A stretch of 64,000 bases of DNA, from contig NZ_FNUJ01000015.1 in the NCBI RefSeq assembly GCF_900107925.1, forward strand, positions 62,001 to 126,000, read 5' to 3'. A program made the translations under genes and the position numbers. Under the pieces are notes generated by a model. It saw nothing but the letters and a program-made list of their open reading frames with translations. It made no database searches and had not been told where the DNA came from. Shown here piece by piece: positions 31,491-40,416 of the stretch; positions within the stretch are counted from its first letter, which is position 1; every line of letters starts with the position of its first letter. This stretch comes from Amycolatopsis pretoriensis. GTDB taxonomy: Bacteria > Actinomycetota > Actinomycetes > Mycobacteriales > Pseudonocardiaceae.

Positions 31491-32447
31491 ATGTACGGGA
31501 CATCGGAACGCCTGCTCAGGCTGCTGTCGCTGCTGCAGGCCCGCCGCGACTGGCCGGGCGCGGACCTCGCGACGCGGCTCGAGGTCGACGTCCGCACGAT
31601 CCGCCGCGACGTCGAACGCCTGCGGTCCCTGGGGTACCCGGTGCACGCGACGCCCGGCGTGGCCGGTGGCTACCGGCTCGGCGCGGGGGCCGCGTTGCCG
31701 CCGTTGCTGCTGGACGACGACGAGGCGGTCGCGGTGGCCGTCGGCCTGCGCACGGCGGCGAACGGCACGGTCAGCGGCATCGAGGAGACGTCGGTGCGCG
31801 CGCTGGCGAAGCTGGAGCAGGTGCTCCCGGCGCGGCTGCGGCCGCGGGTCGGCGCCCTGGGCGCGGCGACGGTGTCGCTCCCCGGCGGCGGCCCGACGGT
31901 GGACGCGTCGGTGCTGACGGCGATCGCGGCGGCCTGCCGCGACCACGAGCGGCTGCGGTTCCCCTACGTCGACCACGCCGGCACCGAGACCGAGCGGTCG
32001 GTCGAGCCCCTGCGGCTGGTCCACACCGGCCGGCGCTGGTACCTGGTCGCCTACGACCTGGACCGGGCCGGCTGGCGCACGTTCCGGGTCGACCGGATCA
32101 CGGGGGTGCCGGCGCCGAGCTTCCGGTTCACGCCCCGCGAGCCGCCGGCCGAGGACCTGGCGGCGTACGTGTCGCGCCAGATCTCGTCGGCGCCGTACCC
32201 GCACCAGCTGGTGCTGCGCGTCGCGGCGCCCGCGTCGGTGCTGGCCGGGCGGGTCCCGCCGACGACCGGGGCGGTGGAGCCGATCGACGAGCACAGCTGC
32301 CGCGTCCGGACCGGGGCGAACACCCTGGACACCGTTCCGTACTACCTGGCGCAGTGGGGGTACGACTTCGTGGTGGAGGAGGCACCGCCGGGGCTGGTGG
32401 AGCGGCTGCGGGAAGTGGCGGAGCGCTTCGCCCGCGCGGTCGGTTAG
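31491..32447 (+). CDS. WYL-domain transcriptional regulator (YafY type)
   Basis: A 318-aa regulator with N-terminal HTH_11 ('DLATRLEVDVRTIRRDVE'), a WYL sensor domain ('GRRWYLVAYDLDRAGWRTFR') and the C-terminal WCX extension. ATG 31491 ('MYGTSERLLRLLSLL') is the normal family start; no Shine-Dalgarno is seen, so the message may be leaderless. It is divergent from the deaminase/oxygenase operon and may regulate it. Its stop overlaps the convergent AlkZ-like gene by 4 bp. Confidence 0.9.
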   Translation: MYGTSERLLRLLSLLQARRDWPGADLATRLEVDVRTIRRDVERLRSLGYPVHATPGVAGGYRLGAGAALPPLLLDDDEAVAVAVGLRTAANGTVSGIEETSVRALAKLEQVLPARLRPRVGALGAATVSLPGGGPTVDASVLTAIAAACRDHERLRFPYVDHAGTETERSVEPLRLVHTGRRWYLVAYDLDRAGWRTFRVDRITGVPAPSFRFTPREPPAEDLAAYVSRQISSAPYPHQLVLRVAAPASVLAGRVPPTTGAVEPIDEHSCRVRTGANTLDTVPYYLAQWGYDFVVEEAPPGLVERLREVAERFARAVG

Positions 32448-33523
32448 AGCCGAACGGCCTCGCTTTCCCCGTCGCTCAGGAACGACGCCAGTGCGCTCCC
32501 TTCTTCCGTGACTTCGCGGCGTTCGCTCTTGGCCAGTTTTCGCAGCGGCTGCACGACGACTGTGGCGTTCTCGACCTTCCACGTCGCCGAGACCCGGCCG
32601 TCGACCAGCACCACCCGCTCGCCGGCCACCGAGAGCAGGCGGTGGGTGTCGTCGATGACGCGGGTCCGGTCGTCGTAGCCGAGGATCGCGTTGTCGAACG
32701 CCGGCAGGAACCGCACCGGCGCCGGCGTGCCCGGGTCGGGGCGCGGCGCGTCCGGCAGGTCGAGCAGCTCGCGGCCGCGCTCGTCGCGGAAGACCACCAG
32801 GTCGTCGCGCACGGCTTTCACCGCCGCCGGCAGCCCGGCCAGGCCGGACCAGGCGCGCAGGTCCGCCGTCGCCGCCGGGCCGTACGCCGCCAGGTAACGC
32901 CGCACCAGCGCCCGCCCGACCGCGTCGCCGGGGTCGAGCGGGTCGACGTCGCGGCCGAGCCACGCCGCCAGCGGCAGGTTCCGCACGCCGGCCTTGACGC
33001 GCCAGAGCCCCCGGGGCGGCAGCTGCGCGACGGGGATCAGCGCGGCGACGAGCATCTCGCCGAGCGGCCGCGGCCCGGCGGACGGCCACCGGCCGGCGAC
33101 CGCCCGCGCGAGGTCACCCATCGAGCGTGGCTCGCCGTCGGCCAGCACTTCCCGGCCCGCCGCCGCGAGCTCGTCGAGGTCGACCCCGTCGAGTTCCCGG
33201 CGGTACACGCCGAGGACGCGCTGGCGGAGCATGGCGTCGAAACGCGTCCGCCACGCCAGGACGTCCTCGGCGGTGAGCAGGTGGACGGTCCGGCGCATCA
33301 GGTGCGTCCGCACGACGCGCCGCTCGGTGAGCAGGTCCGACAGCACGGCCGGGTCGAAGCGGCGCAACCGCGCCCACAGCCCGGTGAAGGGCTCCTGCGG
33401 TTCCTGCGCCTGCAGGCCGCCGAGGTGCGCGACGGCGTCGTGCACGGGCAGCTCGGCGCGGTCGAGCAGGAGCTGCCGGGCGAGCGTGGCGCGGTTGAGA
33501 GCCAGGGGGCCGAGAACGGTCAC
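32444..33523 (-). CDS. HTH_42 winged-helix protein, AlkZ-like DNA glycosylase family
   Basis: A 359-aa protein of the winged-helix family that includes the DNA glycosylases AlkZ and YcaQ. The family's catalytic-type QxQ motif is present in 'GLQAQEPQEP', with 'RRTVHLLTAED' and 'VRFLPAFDNAILGYDDR' downstream. Such enzymes unhook alkylated or cross-linked bases; some protect antibiotic producers. GTG start overlaps the DinB-family stop (GTGA), so the two are co-translated. Glycosylase activity is inferred from family membership. Confidence 0.82.
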   Translation of the reverse strand: MTVLGPLALNRATLARQLLLDRAELPVHDAVAHLGGLQAQEPQEPFTGLWARLRRFDPAVLSDLLTERRVVRTHLMRRTVHLLTAEDVLAWRTRFDAMLRQRVLGVYRRELDGVDLDELAAAGREVLADGEPRSMGDLARAVAGRWPSAGPRPLGEMLVAALIPVAQLPPRGLWRVKAGVRNLPLAAWLGRDVDPLDPGDAVGRALVRRYLAAYGPAATADLRAWSGLAGLPAAVKAVRDDLVVFRDERGRELLDLPDAPRPDPGTPAPVRFLPAFDNAILGYDDRTRVIDDTHRLLSVAGERVVLVDGRVSATWKVENATVVVQPLRKLAKSERREVTEEGSALASFLSDGESEAVRL

Positions 33524-34077
33524 GTCGCCTTCTGCCCGTCGAGGGTCTCGCGGAGGATGTCGGCGTGGCCGGCGTGCTGGTAGGTCTCGGCGATGACGTG
33601 CAGCAGGGCCCGCCGCGCGGTCCACTTCTGTCCGGTCCGGGCGTCCCACGGCGCGTCGGGCAGCGGGTGCGTCACGGACAGGTCGGGCACCGTGCGGATG
33701 ACGTCCTCGCTGCGCTTGGCGACGTCTGCGTAGCGCGCCCGGATGGCCGCCAGGGTGTCGGAAGGCTGCATGGCGAACTCGTTCTGGTGGTCGATCATCC
33801 ATTGCGGGTACTCCCGCGCGGTCCCGGCGAGGATGTCAGCCCAGGTCACGCCCTCGGGCAGGTCGTACCGCACGGCCGAGGAGCCTTCGACGACGAAGCG
33901 CAGCCAGTTCTCTTCCATCGACGCGACGTGCTTGAGGAGGCCGCCGAGGCACAGCGCGCTGACGGTCGGGGTCGCGCCGGCCTGCTCGTCGGTGAGGCCG
34001 TCGGTGGTGCCCAGCAGGGCGGCCCGGGCGTCGGCGAGTTCGGCGATGAGGTCGTCGCGTTCGGTATCGGTGGTCAT
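33520..34077 (-). CDS. DinB/DUF664-type mycothiol-transferase-like protein
   Basis: A 185-aa four-helix bundle protein. Metal-ligand-like His residues are in 'LLKHVASMEENW', 'IDHQNEF' and 'TYQHAGHADILRE', the typical DinB/DUF664 pattern. Members are thiol transferases, often using mycothiol in actinomycetes, for detoxification. It is the first gene of a two-gene operon with the AlkZ-like protein, which fits a response to electrophiles. A long operator lies directly upstream. Confidence 0.87.
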   Translation of the reverse strand: MTTDTERDDLIAELADARAALLGTTDGLTDEQAGATPTVSALCLGGLLKHVASMEENWLRFVVEGSSAVRYDLPEGVTWADILAGTAREYPQWMIDHQNEFAMQPSDTLAAIRARYADVAKRSEDVIRTVPDLSVTHPLPDAPWDARTGQKWTARRALLHVIAETYQHAGHADILRETLDGQKAT

Positions 34078-34094
34078 GCGCCGAGCATGTCAGG

Positions 34095-34121
34095 GATAGC
34101 GGACAGCTCGTGTCCGCTATC
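34095..34121. promoter_or_regulatory. 27-bp operator-like palindrome upstream of the DinB/AlkZ-like operon
   Basis: Perfect 11-bp arms GATAGCGGACA (34095-34105) and TGTCCGCTATC (34111-34121) around a 5-bp centre, starting 18 bp upstream of the DinB-type ATG. The AGCGGACA/TGTCCGCT half-sites look like TetR-family operators. The divergent TetR at 34241 is the nearest candidate. Confidence 0.7.
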
Positions 34122-34240
34122 GGAGGTCGATCGAAGGCTTCCGGCGTCGTCAGCCCGCCGGTCCCGCACCAAGCGCCCGCTTACAATGGGCTGGACCGGA
34201 GCCGGCCATTCCGGGCGGCGGGGTCTGGGAGGATCACCGG

Positions 34241-34873
34241 ATGACGATGTCGCTGTCGGCCGATCTGTGGCCGGATGTGCAGCCCGAGACCGCTCGCCGG
34301 TTGATGCTGGCCGGGGTGGAAGCCTTTGCCAAGCGGGGTTACCACGCCACCACCACGCGGGACATCGCCGGGGCCGCGGGGATGAGTCCCGCCGCTCTTT
34401 ACGTGCACTTCCCGTCCAAGGCCGCGCTGCTCTTCGCCATCAGCCGGTACGGTCACGAGCAGACCCTCGCCCTCGTCGAGAACGTCGTCGCCAAGGAGTC
34501 CGATCCCGTCGAACGGATCCGGCTCATCGTCGAGGACTTCGTCGCCTGGCACGCCCGGCGCCACACCGTCGCCCGGGTCGTCCAGTACGAGCTGCAGGCC
34601 CTGCCCGAGCAGGAGTTCGCGGTGGTCGCCGAGCTGCGGCGGCGCATCGAGCGGATCGTCCGGGAGGTCATCGCCGACGGTGTCGAGGAAGGCGTCTTCA
34701 CCGTCTCCGACGCGCACACCTCCGCCCGCGCCGTGCTGTCCCTCGGCGTCGACGTCGCCCGCTGGTACACCGAGCGCGCCCGCCAGACGCCGGCCGCGCT
34801 CGGCACGGAGTACGGCGGCCTCGTGCTGCGCATGCTCGGCGCGTCGCGGCCCGGCCCTCAGGGCACGGACTGA
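34241..34873 (+). CDS. TetR-family regulator
   Basis: A 210-aa regulator with HTH 'TTTRDIAGAAGMSPAALYVHF' region and a ligand domain marked by 'WHARRHTVARVVQYELQAL'. The ligand-domain phrase is shared with the TetR at 36332-37009, so the two are paralogues. GGGAGG precedes the ATG. It is divergent from the DinB/AlkZ-like operon and overlaps the convergent monooxygenase gene by 16 bp; either may be its target. Confidence 0.9.
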   Translation: MTMSLSADLWPDVQPETARRLMLAGVEAFAKRGYHATTTRDIAGAAGMSPAALYVHFPSKAALLFAISRYGHEQTLALVENVVAKESDPVERIRLIVEDFVAWHARRHTVARVVQYELQALPEQEFAVVAELRRRIERIVREVIADGVEEGVFTVSDAHTSARAVLSLGVDVARWYTERARQTPAALGTEYGGLVLRMLGASRPGPQGTD

Positions 34874-36138
34874 ACGAGCGCGGTGTGCTCTTCCGGCGTG
34901 CCGCCGCGCCGGGCGGACGCGGGGGCCCGCTCGGGTCGCAGTCCCACGCCGACGAGGTACACCGCGAACGTGCGCAGGACCGGCAACCACCGCGCCGCGG
35001 TCATGAGCCGGCCCGGCGGTCCCGCTTGCTCCCCGGACCGGATCGGGCCCGCGAGATCGGCGTGCATGATCCGCTGCAGGGCCTGCACCAGCACCAGCGA
35101 CGGCAACCGGCGCCGCCGCACCCGGGCGAGGTCCCTCCCGCGCACCGCACCCCGCCGTAGCCGCCCGGCCAGCAGGTTCGCGGTCGCGACGGCGTCCTGG
35201 ACGGCGAGGTTGACGCCCACGCCCCCGACCGGCGACATGGCGTGCGCGGCGTCCCCGATGCACAGCAGGCCCTCGGCGTGCCAGCGGCGCCGGCGGTCGA
35301 GCCGGACGTCGAGGAGCTTGACGTCGTCCATCGAGACCAGCTCGCCGACCCGGTCGGCGTACTCCGGCAGGAGTTCGGCCACGTCACGCCGGAACGCGTC
35401 GATGCCGCGAGCGCGCAGCCGGCTGTCGGTGCCCTTGCGCGCGACGTACCCGATCTGGAAGTAGCCCTCCCGCGGGATGACGATCGCGAACCGTCCCCGT
35501 CCCGGCCGCCGGGTCAGCTGTTCGACCTGCTCGCCTTCGCGACGCGAGAGGCGGAACCACCAGGTGTCGAACGGAACGTCGAACTCGGTCACGCCCAGCC
35601 CGGCCGCCGCGGGCAGCACCGAATTCCGGCCGTTGCACGCCACCGTGAGGTCCGCCCGGAGCTCGGCCGTCCCGCCGCCGGGCCCGCTCGTGCGGTAGCG
35701 GACCCCGGCGACCCGGCCTCCCTCGTGGATCAGCGAGGTCACCGCGGCGCCCCTTTCGAGCCGGAACGCCGGTTCCACCCGCGCGGCGTCGGCGAGCAGG
35801 TTCAGCAGGTCCCACTGGGGAACGATCGCCACGTACGGATGCCGCACGCCCCACTTGCGCAACGCGCGGAAATCGCCGATCCGCCGGACCCCGCCGGCTC
35901 CGTCGGGCAGGACCACCTCGGTGATCCGGGTCTGGGGCAGCCGCGCGAAGCAGTCGCCCAGGCCGAGGTCGTCGAGCAGCCGCAGGGTCGCCGGATGCAC
36001 GGTGTCGCCGCGGAAGTCGTGCAGGAAGTCCTCGTGCTTCTCCAGCACCGTGACCTCGACCCCGGCCCTCGCGAGCAGCAGTCCGAGCACCATGCCCGCC
36101 GGGCCCCCGCCCACGACGCAACACGTCGTCCGCTCCAC
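34858..36138 (-). CDS. FAD-dependent monooxygenase (PHBH fold)
   Basis: A 426-aa flavoprotein hydroxylase. FAD motifs are 'CCVVGGGPAGMVLGLLLA', the DG-type region around 'VACNGRNS' (Asp replaced by Asn) and 'LCIGDAAHAMSPVGGVGVN'. Substrate unknown; relatives hydroxylate aromatics or other unsaturated rings. It lies between two paralogous TetR genes and downstream, on the same strand, of the second one. Confidence 0.9.
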   Translation of the reverse strand: MERTTCCVVGGGPAGMVLGLLLARAGVEVTVLEKHEDFLHDFRGDTVHPATLRLLDDLGLGDCFARLPQTRITEVVLPDGAGGVRRIGDFRALRKWGVRHPYVAIVPQWDLLNLLADAARVEPAFRLERGAAVTSLIHEGGRVAGVRYRTSGPGGGTAELRADLTVACNGRNSVLPAAAGLGVTEFDVPFDTWWFRLSRREGEQVEQLTRRPGRGRFAIVIPREGYFQIGYVARKGTDSRLRARGIDAFRRDVAELLPEYADRVGELVSMDDVKLLDVRLDRRRRWHAEGLLCIGDAAHAMSPVGGVGVNLAVQDAVATANLLAGRLRRGAVRGRDLARVRRRRLPSLVLVQALQRIMHADLAGPIRSGEQAGPPGRLMTAARWLPVLRTFAVYLVGVGLRPERAPASARRGGTPEEHTALVQSVP

Positions 36139-36331
36139 CGCGCCCCGTTTCCCCCGTCGATCGGCCGCCCCACCCCCTTCTACACCGGAGACGCCGGCCC
36201 GCGCCGCGGACGGGAGTATTCCGGGCAGCTTCGCCGCACAAACGGTCCAGGGGTGCCGGATCGCGAAACCTTCGAGCTGCCGAGGCCTCGCCGGCGTGTT
36301 CCGGTGGAACGCGGCGAGCCGTGGTGTCGTC

Positions 36332-37009
36332 CTAAGTAGACGGAGTGCTCAGCATCCTTGCGGCCAGCTCCGCGTAGAACTCGCCGAGGGCTTCGGGTGA
36401 ATCCGCACCGTCGAGCCGGTACCAACGCACCAGATCGACGCCGAGGGACAAGATCGCGCGCACTGACCGGTCGATGTCCGGTACGTCGAACACCCCCTCG
36501 CGGGCTCCCTTCTCCACCGCGGTCCGCACCAGTGCGGAAAACCGCTGCCGGAGGTCGAGGATCTCCTCCAGGTGCTCCGGATCGAGCGCCGCCAGTTCGT
36601 ACTGGCACACCCTCGCCACCGTGTGGTGGCGGGCGTGCCACGTCACGTGGGCGGCCACCAGACGCCGGATCTGCCGACCGGGGTCGCCGTCGTCGGGCTC
36701 GGCCGTCAGTGCCGCCAGCGCTCGCGAGTGTCCGGTTCGGGCGATGTGGAACAGCACCGCCTCCTTCGACGCGAAGTGCACGTACAGCGAACCGGGGCTG
36801 AGGCCGACGACGCTGGTGATGTCGCGCGTCGTCGTCGCGTGGAAACCCTTGCGCGCGAAGCACTGCACCGCCGATGACAGCAGCGCGCGCGATACCGGGG
36901 ACGTCCGCTCGCCCCAGAACTCGTCCGGGACGGCCTCGGGGCCGAGCTTCGTCTTCAACCGTGCCGCCGGGTGGGGGCCGCCGCCGCGGCGGCGCTCCTT
37001 GCCTGACAT
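36332..37009 (-). CDS. TetR-family regulator
   Basis: A 225-aa regulator: HTH around 'TTTRDITSVVGLSPGSLYVHF' after a basic N-terminus, and a ligand domain with 'TWHARHHTVARVCQYELAAL'. ATG 37009 is chosen for the GGGGAG eight bases upstream; a GTG further upstream (37033) is also in frame. It is divergent from the SMP-30/luciferase-like operon with a dyad between them, so autoregulation and control of that operon are likely. The 193 bp downstream (36139-36331) hold no feature I can name. Confidence 0.9.
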   Translation of the reverse strand: MSGKERRRGGGPHPAARLKTKLGPEAVPDEFWGERTSPVSRALLSSAVQCFARKGFHATTTRDITSVVGLSPGSLYVHFASKEAVLFHIARTGHSRALAALTAEPDDGDPGRQIRRLVAAHVTWHARHHTVARVCQYELAALDPEHLEEILDLRQRFSALVRTAVEKGAREGVFDVPDIDRSVRAILSLGVDLVRWYRLDGADSPEALGEFYAELAARMLSTPST

Positions 37010-37056
37010 CACGTGCTCCCCTCGGCTTGACACCCGCCGGTGCCGGAGTCATGGTA

Positions 37057-37070
37057 ACTGGGCGCTCAGT
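37057..37070. promoter_or_regulatory. TetR-type operator between the regulator and SMP-30 genes
   Basis: ACTGGGCGCTCAGT is a 14-bp dyad with one mismatched pair. It lies downstream of a TTGACA (-35-like, 37027-37032) and 30 bp before the SMP-30 ATG, where binding would block transcription. Confidence 0.6.
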
Positions 37071-37099
37071 CAGTCGATGAAGACGCGAGGAGAGCCGCG

Positions 37100-37993
37100 A
37101 TGGGAAAGACCACGCCGACCGTCGTCCTCGACGGCTTCTCCTACCTCGAGTGCCCCCGGTGGCACGACGGCCGGCTGTGGGTGTCGGACTTCTACACCGA
37201 GAAGGTCGTCGCGATCGACGGCCGCGGTGCGGCCGAGGTCGTCGCCGAAGTCCCCGGGCAGCCGTCGGGCCTCGGGTTCCTGCCCGACGGGCGCCTGCTC
37301 GTCGTCTCCATGCGCGATCACCGCCTGCTCGTGCGCGACGAGTCGGGGCGGCTGGACGAGCACGCCGATCTGTCCGGTGTGGTCTCCGGCGTGCTCAACG
37401 ACATGGTCGTCGACGACCGCGGCCGCGCCTGGGTGGGCAACTTCGGCTTCGACCTCATGGGCGGCGCGCCCCTGCGCTACACCACGCTCACCCGTGTCGA
37501 CGCCGACGGGAGCGTGGCCGTCGCCGCCGAGGACCTCGGGTTCCCCAACGGCATGGTGATCCTGCCCGGCGGCGTGCTGGTCGTCGCCGAGACCTTCGCC
37601 GGGCGGCTCACCGCCTTCGACATCGGTGCCGACGGCGAGCTGACCGGCCGGCGCGTCTGGGCGCAGCTCGGGGACACCCCGCGGACCGAGGACGTCGGCG
37701 AGGCGGTGGCGGCCCTCGAGGTGGCGCCCGACGGCATCTGCGCCGACGCCGAGGGCGCGATCTGGGTGGCGGACGCCGTCCACACCCGCGTCCTGCGCGT
37801 CGCGGAGGGCGGCCGGGTCCTCGACGAGATCGACACCGGCATCGGCGTCTTCGCCTGCATGCTCGGCGGCGACGACGGCCGGACGCTCTACCTCTGCGCG
37901 GCACCCTCCTTCGCCGAGCACGAACGCCGGCCGGTCCGGGAGGCGCAGCTGCTCGCCGTCCAGGTCGACATCCCGCACGCCGGCCTGCCCTGA
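37100..37993 (+). CDS. SMP-30/gluconolactonase-family lactonase
   Basis: A 297-aa six-bladed propeller hydrolase. The metal and active-site positions appear in 'YLECPRWHDGRLWVSDFY', 'VLNDMVVDDRGRAWVGNFG', 'LGFPNGMVI' and 'APDGICADAEGAIWVAD'. It probably opens a lactone. AGGAG precedes the ATG. It is co-transcribed with the luciferase-like gene 23 bp downstream and controlled by the divergent TetR. Confidence 0.9.
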   Translation: MGKTTPTVVLDGFSYLECPRWHDGRLWVSDFYTEKVVAIDGRGAAEVVAEVPGQPSGLGFLPDGRLLVVSMRDHRLLVRDESGRLDEHADLSGVVSGVLNDMVVDDRGRAWVGNFGFDLMGGAPLRYTTLTRVDADGSVAVAAEDLGFPNGMVILPGGVLVVAETFAGRLTAFDIGADGELTGRRVWAQLGDTPRTEDVGEAVAALEVAPDGICADAEGAIWVADAVHTRVLRVAEGGRVLDEIDTGIGVFACMLGGDDGRTLYLCAAPSFAEHERRPVREAQLLAVQVDIPHAGLP

Positions 37994-38016
37994 ACCGAGT
38001 GGAATGGAGGGTCCTC

Positions 38017-39006
38017 ATGGAGGTCTCCTGCGCTTTCCCGACCGCACTCGACTCCCCGGACCACATCGCCCTGGCCGAAGAGCTGGGCTACGCGCGGGCT
38101 TGGGTCTACGACACCCCGCAGCAGAGCCCCGACGTGTGGATGACCCTCGCGCTGGCCGCCGCTCGGACCGAGCGGATCGGGCTCGGCCCCGGCGTCCTGG
38201 TGCCCAGCCTGCGCCACCCGATGGTCAACGCCGCGGCGACCGCCACCCTCGCCGCGCTGGCGCCCGGCCGCGTCGCGGTCTCCTTCGGCACCGGCTTCAC
38301 CGGCCGCCGCGCCATGGGGTACCGCGCGATCACCTGGTCGTTCATGGAGGCCTACGTCCGCGCCTACCGCGGTCTCCTGCGGGGCGAGGTCGTCGAGTGG
38401 GAAGGGGCGCGGATGCGGATGCTGCACCCCGACGGCCACGCGCCCGCCCGGCCCGTCGACGTCCCCGTCCTGATCGGCGCGCTGGGACCGAAGGGCCACC
38501 GGGTGGCCCGGGAACTCGGTGACGGCCTGTACGTGACGCTGCAGCTGCCCGAGTTCGCGACCGAGTACTCGTGGGTGCCCTACCTGGTCTGGGGCACGGT
38601 GCTCGACGCGGGAGAAGCCACCGACACCGAGCACGCGCGCCACGCGGCCGGCCCCGGCTGGGCGCTGGCCTACCACGGCGCCTACGAGTTCGGCGGCCCC
38701 GCGGCCGTGCGCGAACTCCCGGGCGGCGCGGAGTGGCTGGCCGTGGTGGAGCGGACGCCGGCGCAAGAGCGGCACCTCGCGGTCCACCGCGGGCACTGCG
38801 TGGAACTCGGGGAAGCCGACCAGGCGGCCTGGCGGGCCGGCGGCCACCGGATGCTGCGGGACGTGACGATGACCGGCACCCGCGCGCAGCTGCGGGAGCG
38901 GCTGGCCGAGGTGGCCGCCAAGGGCGTCACCGAGATCGTGTTCCAGCCGACCGGGCCCGACGTCCGGGGCGAGCTCGAGCGGTTCCTCGACGCCGCGACC
39001 GCCTGA
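38017..39006 (+). CDS. LLM-class F420-dependent oxidoreductase
   Basis: A 329-aa TIM-barrel flavin/F420 oxidoreductase of the luciferase-like superfamily. Family landmarks are 'ALAAARTERIGLGPGVLVPS', 'HPMVNAAATATLAAL', 'GRVAVSFGTGFTGRRAMG' and 'VPVLIGALGPKGHRVARELG'. In actinomycetes most such proteins use F420. The substrate is unknown; pairing with SMP-30 suggests oxidation followed by lactone opening. ATG 38017 has GGAGG seven bases upstream. Confidence 0.9.
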   Translation: MEVSCAFPTALDSPDHIALAEELGYARAWVYDTPQQSPDVWMTLALAAARTERIGLGPGVLVPSLRHPMVNAAATATLAALAPGRVAVSFGTGFTGRRAMGYRAITWSFMEAYVRAYRGLLRGEVVEWEGARMRMLHPDGHAPARPVDVPVLIGALGPKGHRVARELGDGLYVTLQLPEFATEYSWVPYLVWGTVLDAGEATDTEHARHAAGPGWALAYHGAYEFGGPAAVRELPGGAEWLAVVERTPAQERHLAVHRGHCVELGEADQAAWRAGGHRMLRDVTMTGTRAQLRERLAEVAAKGVTEIVFQPTGPDVRGELERFLDAATA

Positions 39007-39009
39007 CCG

Positions 39010-39453
39010 TCAGTGCGGGCCGGCGTGTTCGGCCAGTCCGGTCGCCATGCCCTGCATGAAGCGCCGCAGGTAGCGCTTCAGGAACCAGCGCATGCCGAAG
39101 CGCGCCGAATACGTGCCGTGCCACCGGATCCGCGTTCCGCCGCCGGGCAGTTCCGTCAGCTCGACCGCCGCCCGGTAGCCGGTCAGCTGCGGGTTTTCGG
39201 CGCCCTCGTAGGCGAACCGGCGGTCCGGTTCGAGCGCGGTGATCCGCTCCTTCGTGACGACCTTGCCGGTCCGGAACGCGCGCACCGCGCCGACGCCGTC
39301 CCGGCCGTCGGAGGAGAGGCCGGTCGATCGCGTCGCCTCCAGGGCGTCGACGCGGGACCAGGCCGGCCAGCTGCGCGGGTCGAGCAGCAAGGCCCACACG
39401 GCCGAGGGCGGTGCCGCGGATTCGGCGGTGACGTCGTAGGACTGGCGGCTCAT
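39010..39453 (-). CDS. SRPBCC-family lipid/ligand-binding protein
   Basis: A 147-aa START-like domain of the polyketide cyclase type: 'AAPPSAVWALLLDPRSWPAW', 'VTKERITALEPDRRFAYEG' and 'GTRIRWHGTYSARF'. It forms a hydrophobic pocket; function cannot be told. It is tail-to-tail with the luciferase-like gene, only 3 bp apart. Confidence 0.87.
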   Translation of the reverse strand: MSRQSYDVTAESAAPPSAVWALLLDPRSWPAWSRVDALEATRSTGLSSDGRDGVGAVRAFRTGKVVTKERITALEPDRRFAYEGAENPQLTGYRAAVELTELPGGGTRIRWHGTYSARFGMRWFLKRYLRRFMQGMATGLAEHAGPH

Positions 39454-39511
39454 GAACGCAGGCTATGACGAGGGCATGGCGCCGCCCAGGCGTGGAATTG
39501 CGGTCTACCGG

Positions 39512-40402
39512 TCAGGAATTGCGGTAGACCGACGGGCGGACCCCGGTGTGCCGGACGAACGCCGCGGACAGCGCGCCGGCCGTGGCGAAACCGCACCGCG
39601 CGGCGATGCGCTCGAGCGGCAGGCCGGTTTCGCGCAGCAGCCGTTTCGCCTCCTCGACCCGCAGTGCGGTGAGGAACCGGTGCGGGGTCTGCCCGGTCGC
39701 GGCGCGGAACACCCGGACCAGGTGGTAGACCGACAGGTGCACTTCGTCGGCGAGGTCGGCCACCGTGACCGGCTCGGCCAGCCGCTCGCGCAGGAACGCC
39801 ACCGCCGCGCGCATCCGGGCGTCTTCCCGCCGGGGAGTCCCGCCAGCCGGTAGCCGCCCGTGCCGGGTCAGCAGGTGCGTGGCCAGGAACGCGGCCGCGG
39901 TCTCGGCGTACAGGTCGTCCGCCGTCCCCGGCGACCCGAGCGCGCGAACCGCCGCCTCGAGCAGCGGGTCGCCGGTGGCGACGGACGCGGCCATGGCCTC
40001 GAAGTCCGGGACGTCGCCACCCAGCCGCGCCGCGGTCGCGTCGACGGTGTCGCGCGGGATGTGCACCTGGACGCTGCGCATGTCCGCGTCCCCGTGGTAG
40101 CGGCGGACCACGGCCTGGTGCGGGAGGCCGAGCTGGACCCGGCCGGGCAGCCAGCGCTCGCGGACCGCCCGGCCGCCGGCCCGCGTCTCCAGCTCGGCGC
40201 GCCCCGACACCGGCAGCACCAGGTGCAGGTCGGCGGCCGCGGGCAGCGCCATCTCCTCGGCGACCGGGACGTGCTCGAACCGCTGCACCAGCAGCGACCG
40301 CCAGCCCGCGTCTTCCCAGCTGCAGAACGTCCGCCGTACGAACCGATCCGTCTCGAAACCGGTGTACGGCCGCAGATCGAACCGGGCCGAGTCGAAGACC
40401 AT
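39512..40402 (-). CDS. AraC-family regulator
   Basis: A 296-aa regulator with an N-terminal AraC_binding_2-like cupin ('DLHLVLPVSGRAELETR') and C-terminal HTH pair ('VTVADLADEVHLSVYHLVRV', 'LERIAARCGFATAGALSAAF'). It follows trpA by 14 bp on the same strand, so it may be translated from the trpBA message. ATG 40402 has only a weak ribosome site. Whether it controls trpBA is not known. Confidence 0.88.
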   Translation of the reverse strand: MVFDSARFDLRPYTGFETDRFVRRTFCSWEDAGWRSLLVQRFEHVPVAEEMALPAAADLHLVLPVSGRAELETRAGGRAVRERWLPGRVQLGLPHQAVVRRYHGDADMRSVQVHIPRDTVDATAARLGGDVPDFEAMAASVATGDPLLEAAVRALGSPGTADDLYAETAAAFLATHLLTRHGRLPAGGTPRREDARMRAAVAFLRERLAEPVTVADLADEVHLSVYHLVRVFRAATGQTPHRFLTALRVEEAKRLLRETGLPLERIAARCGFATAGALSAAFVRHTGVRPSVYRNS

Positions 40403-40416
40403 GGTCCCGAGGCTAC

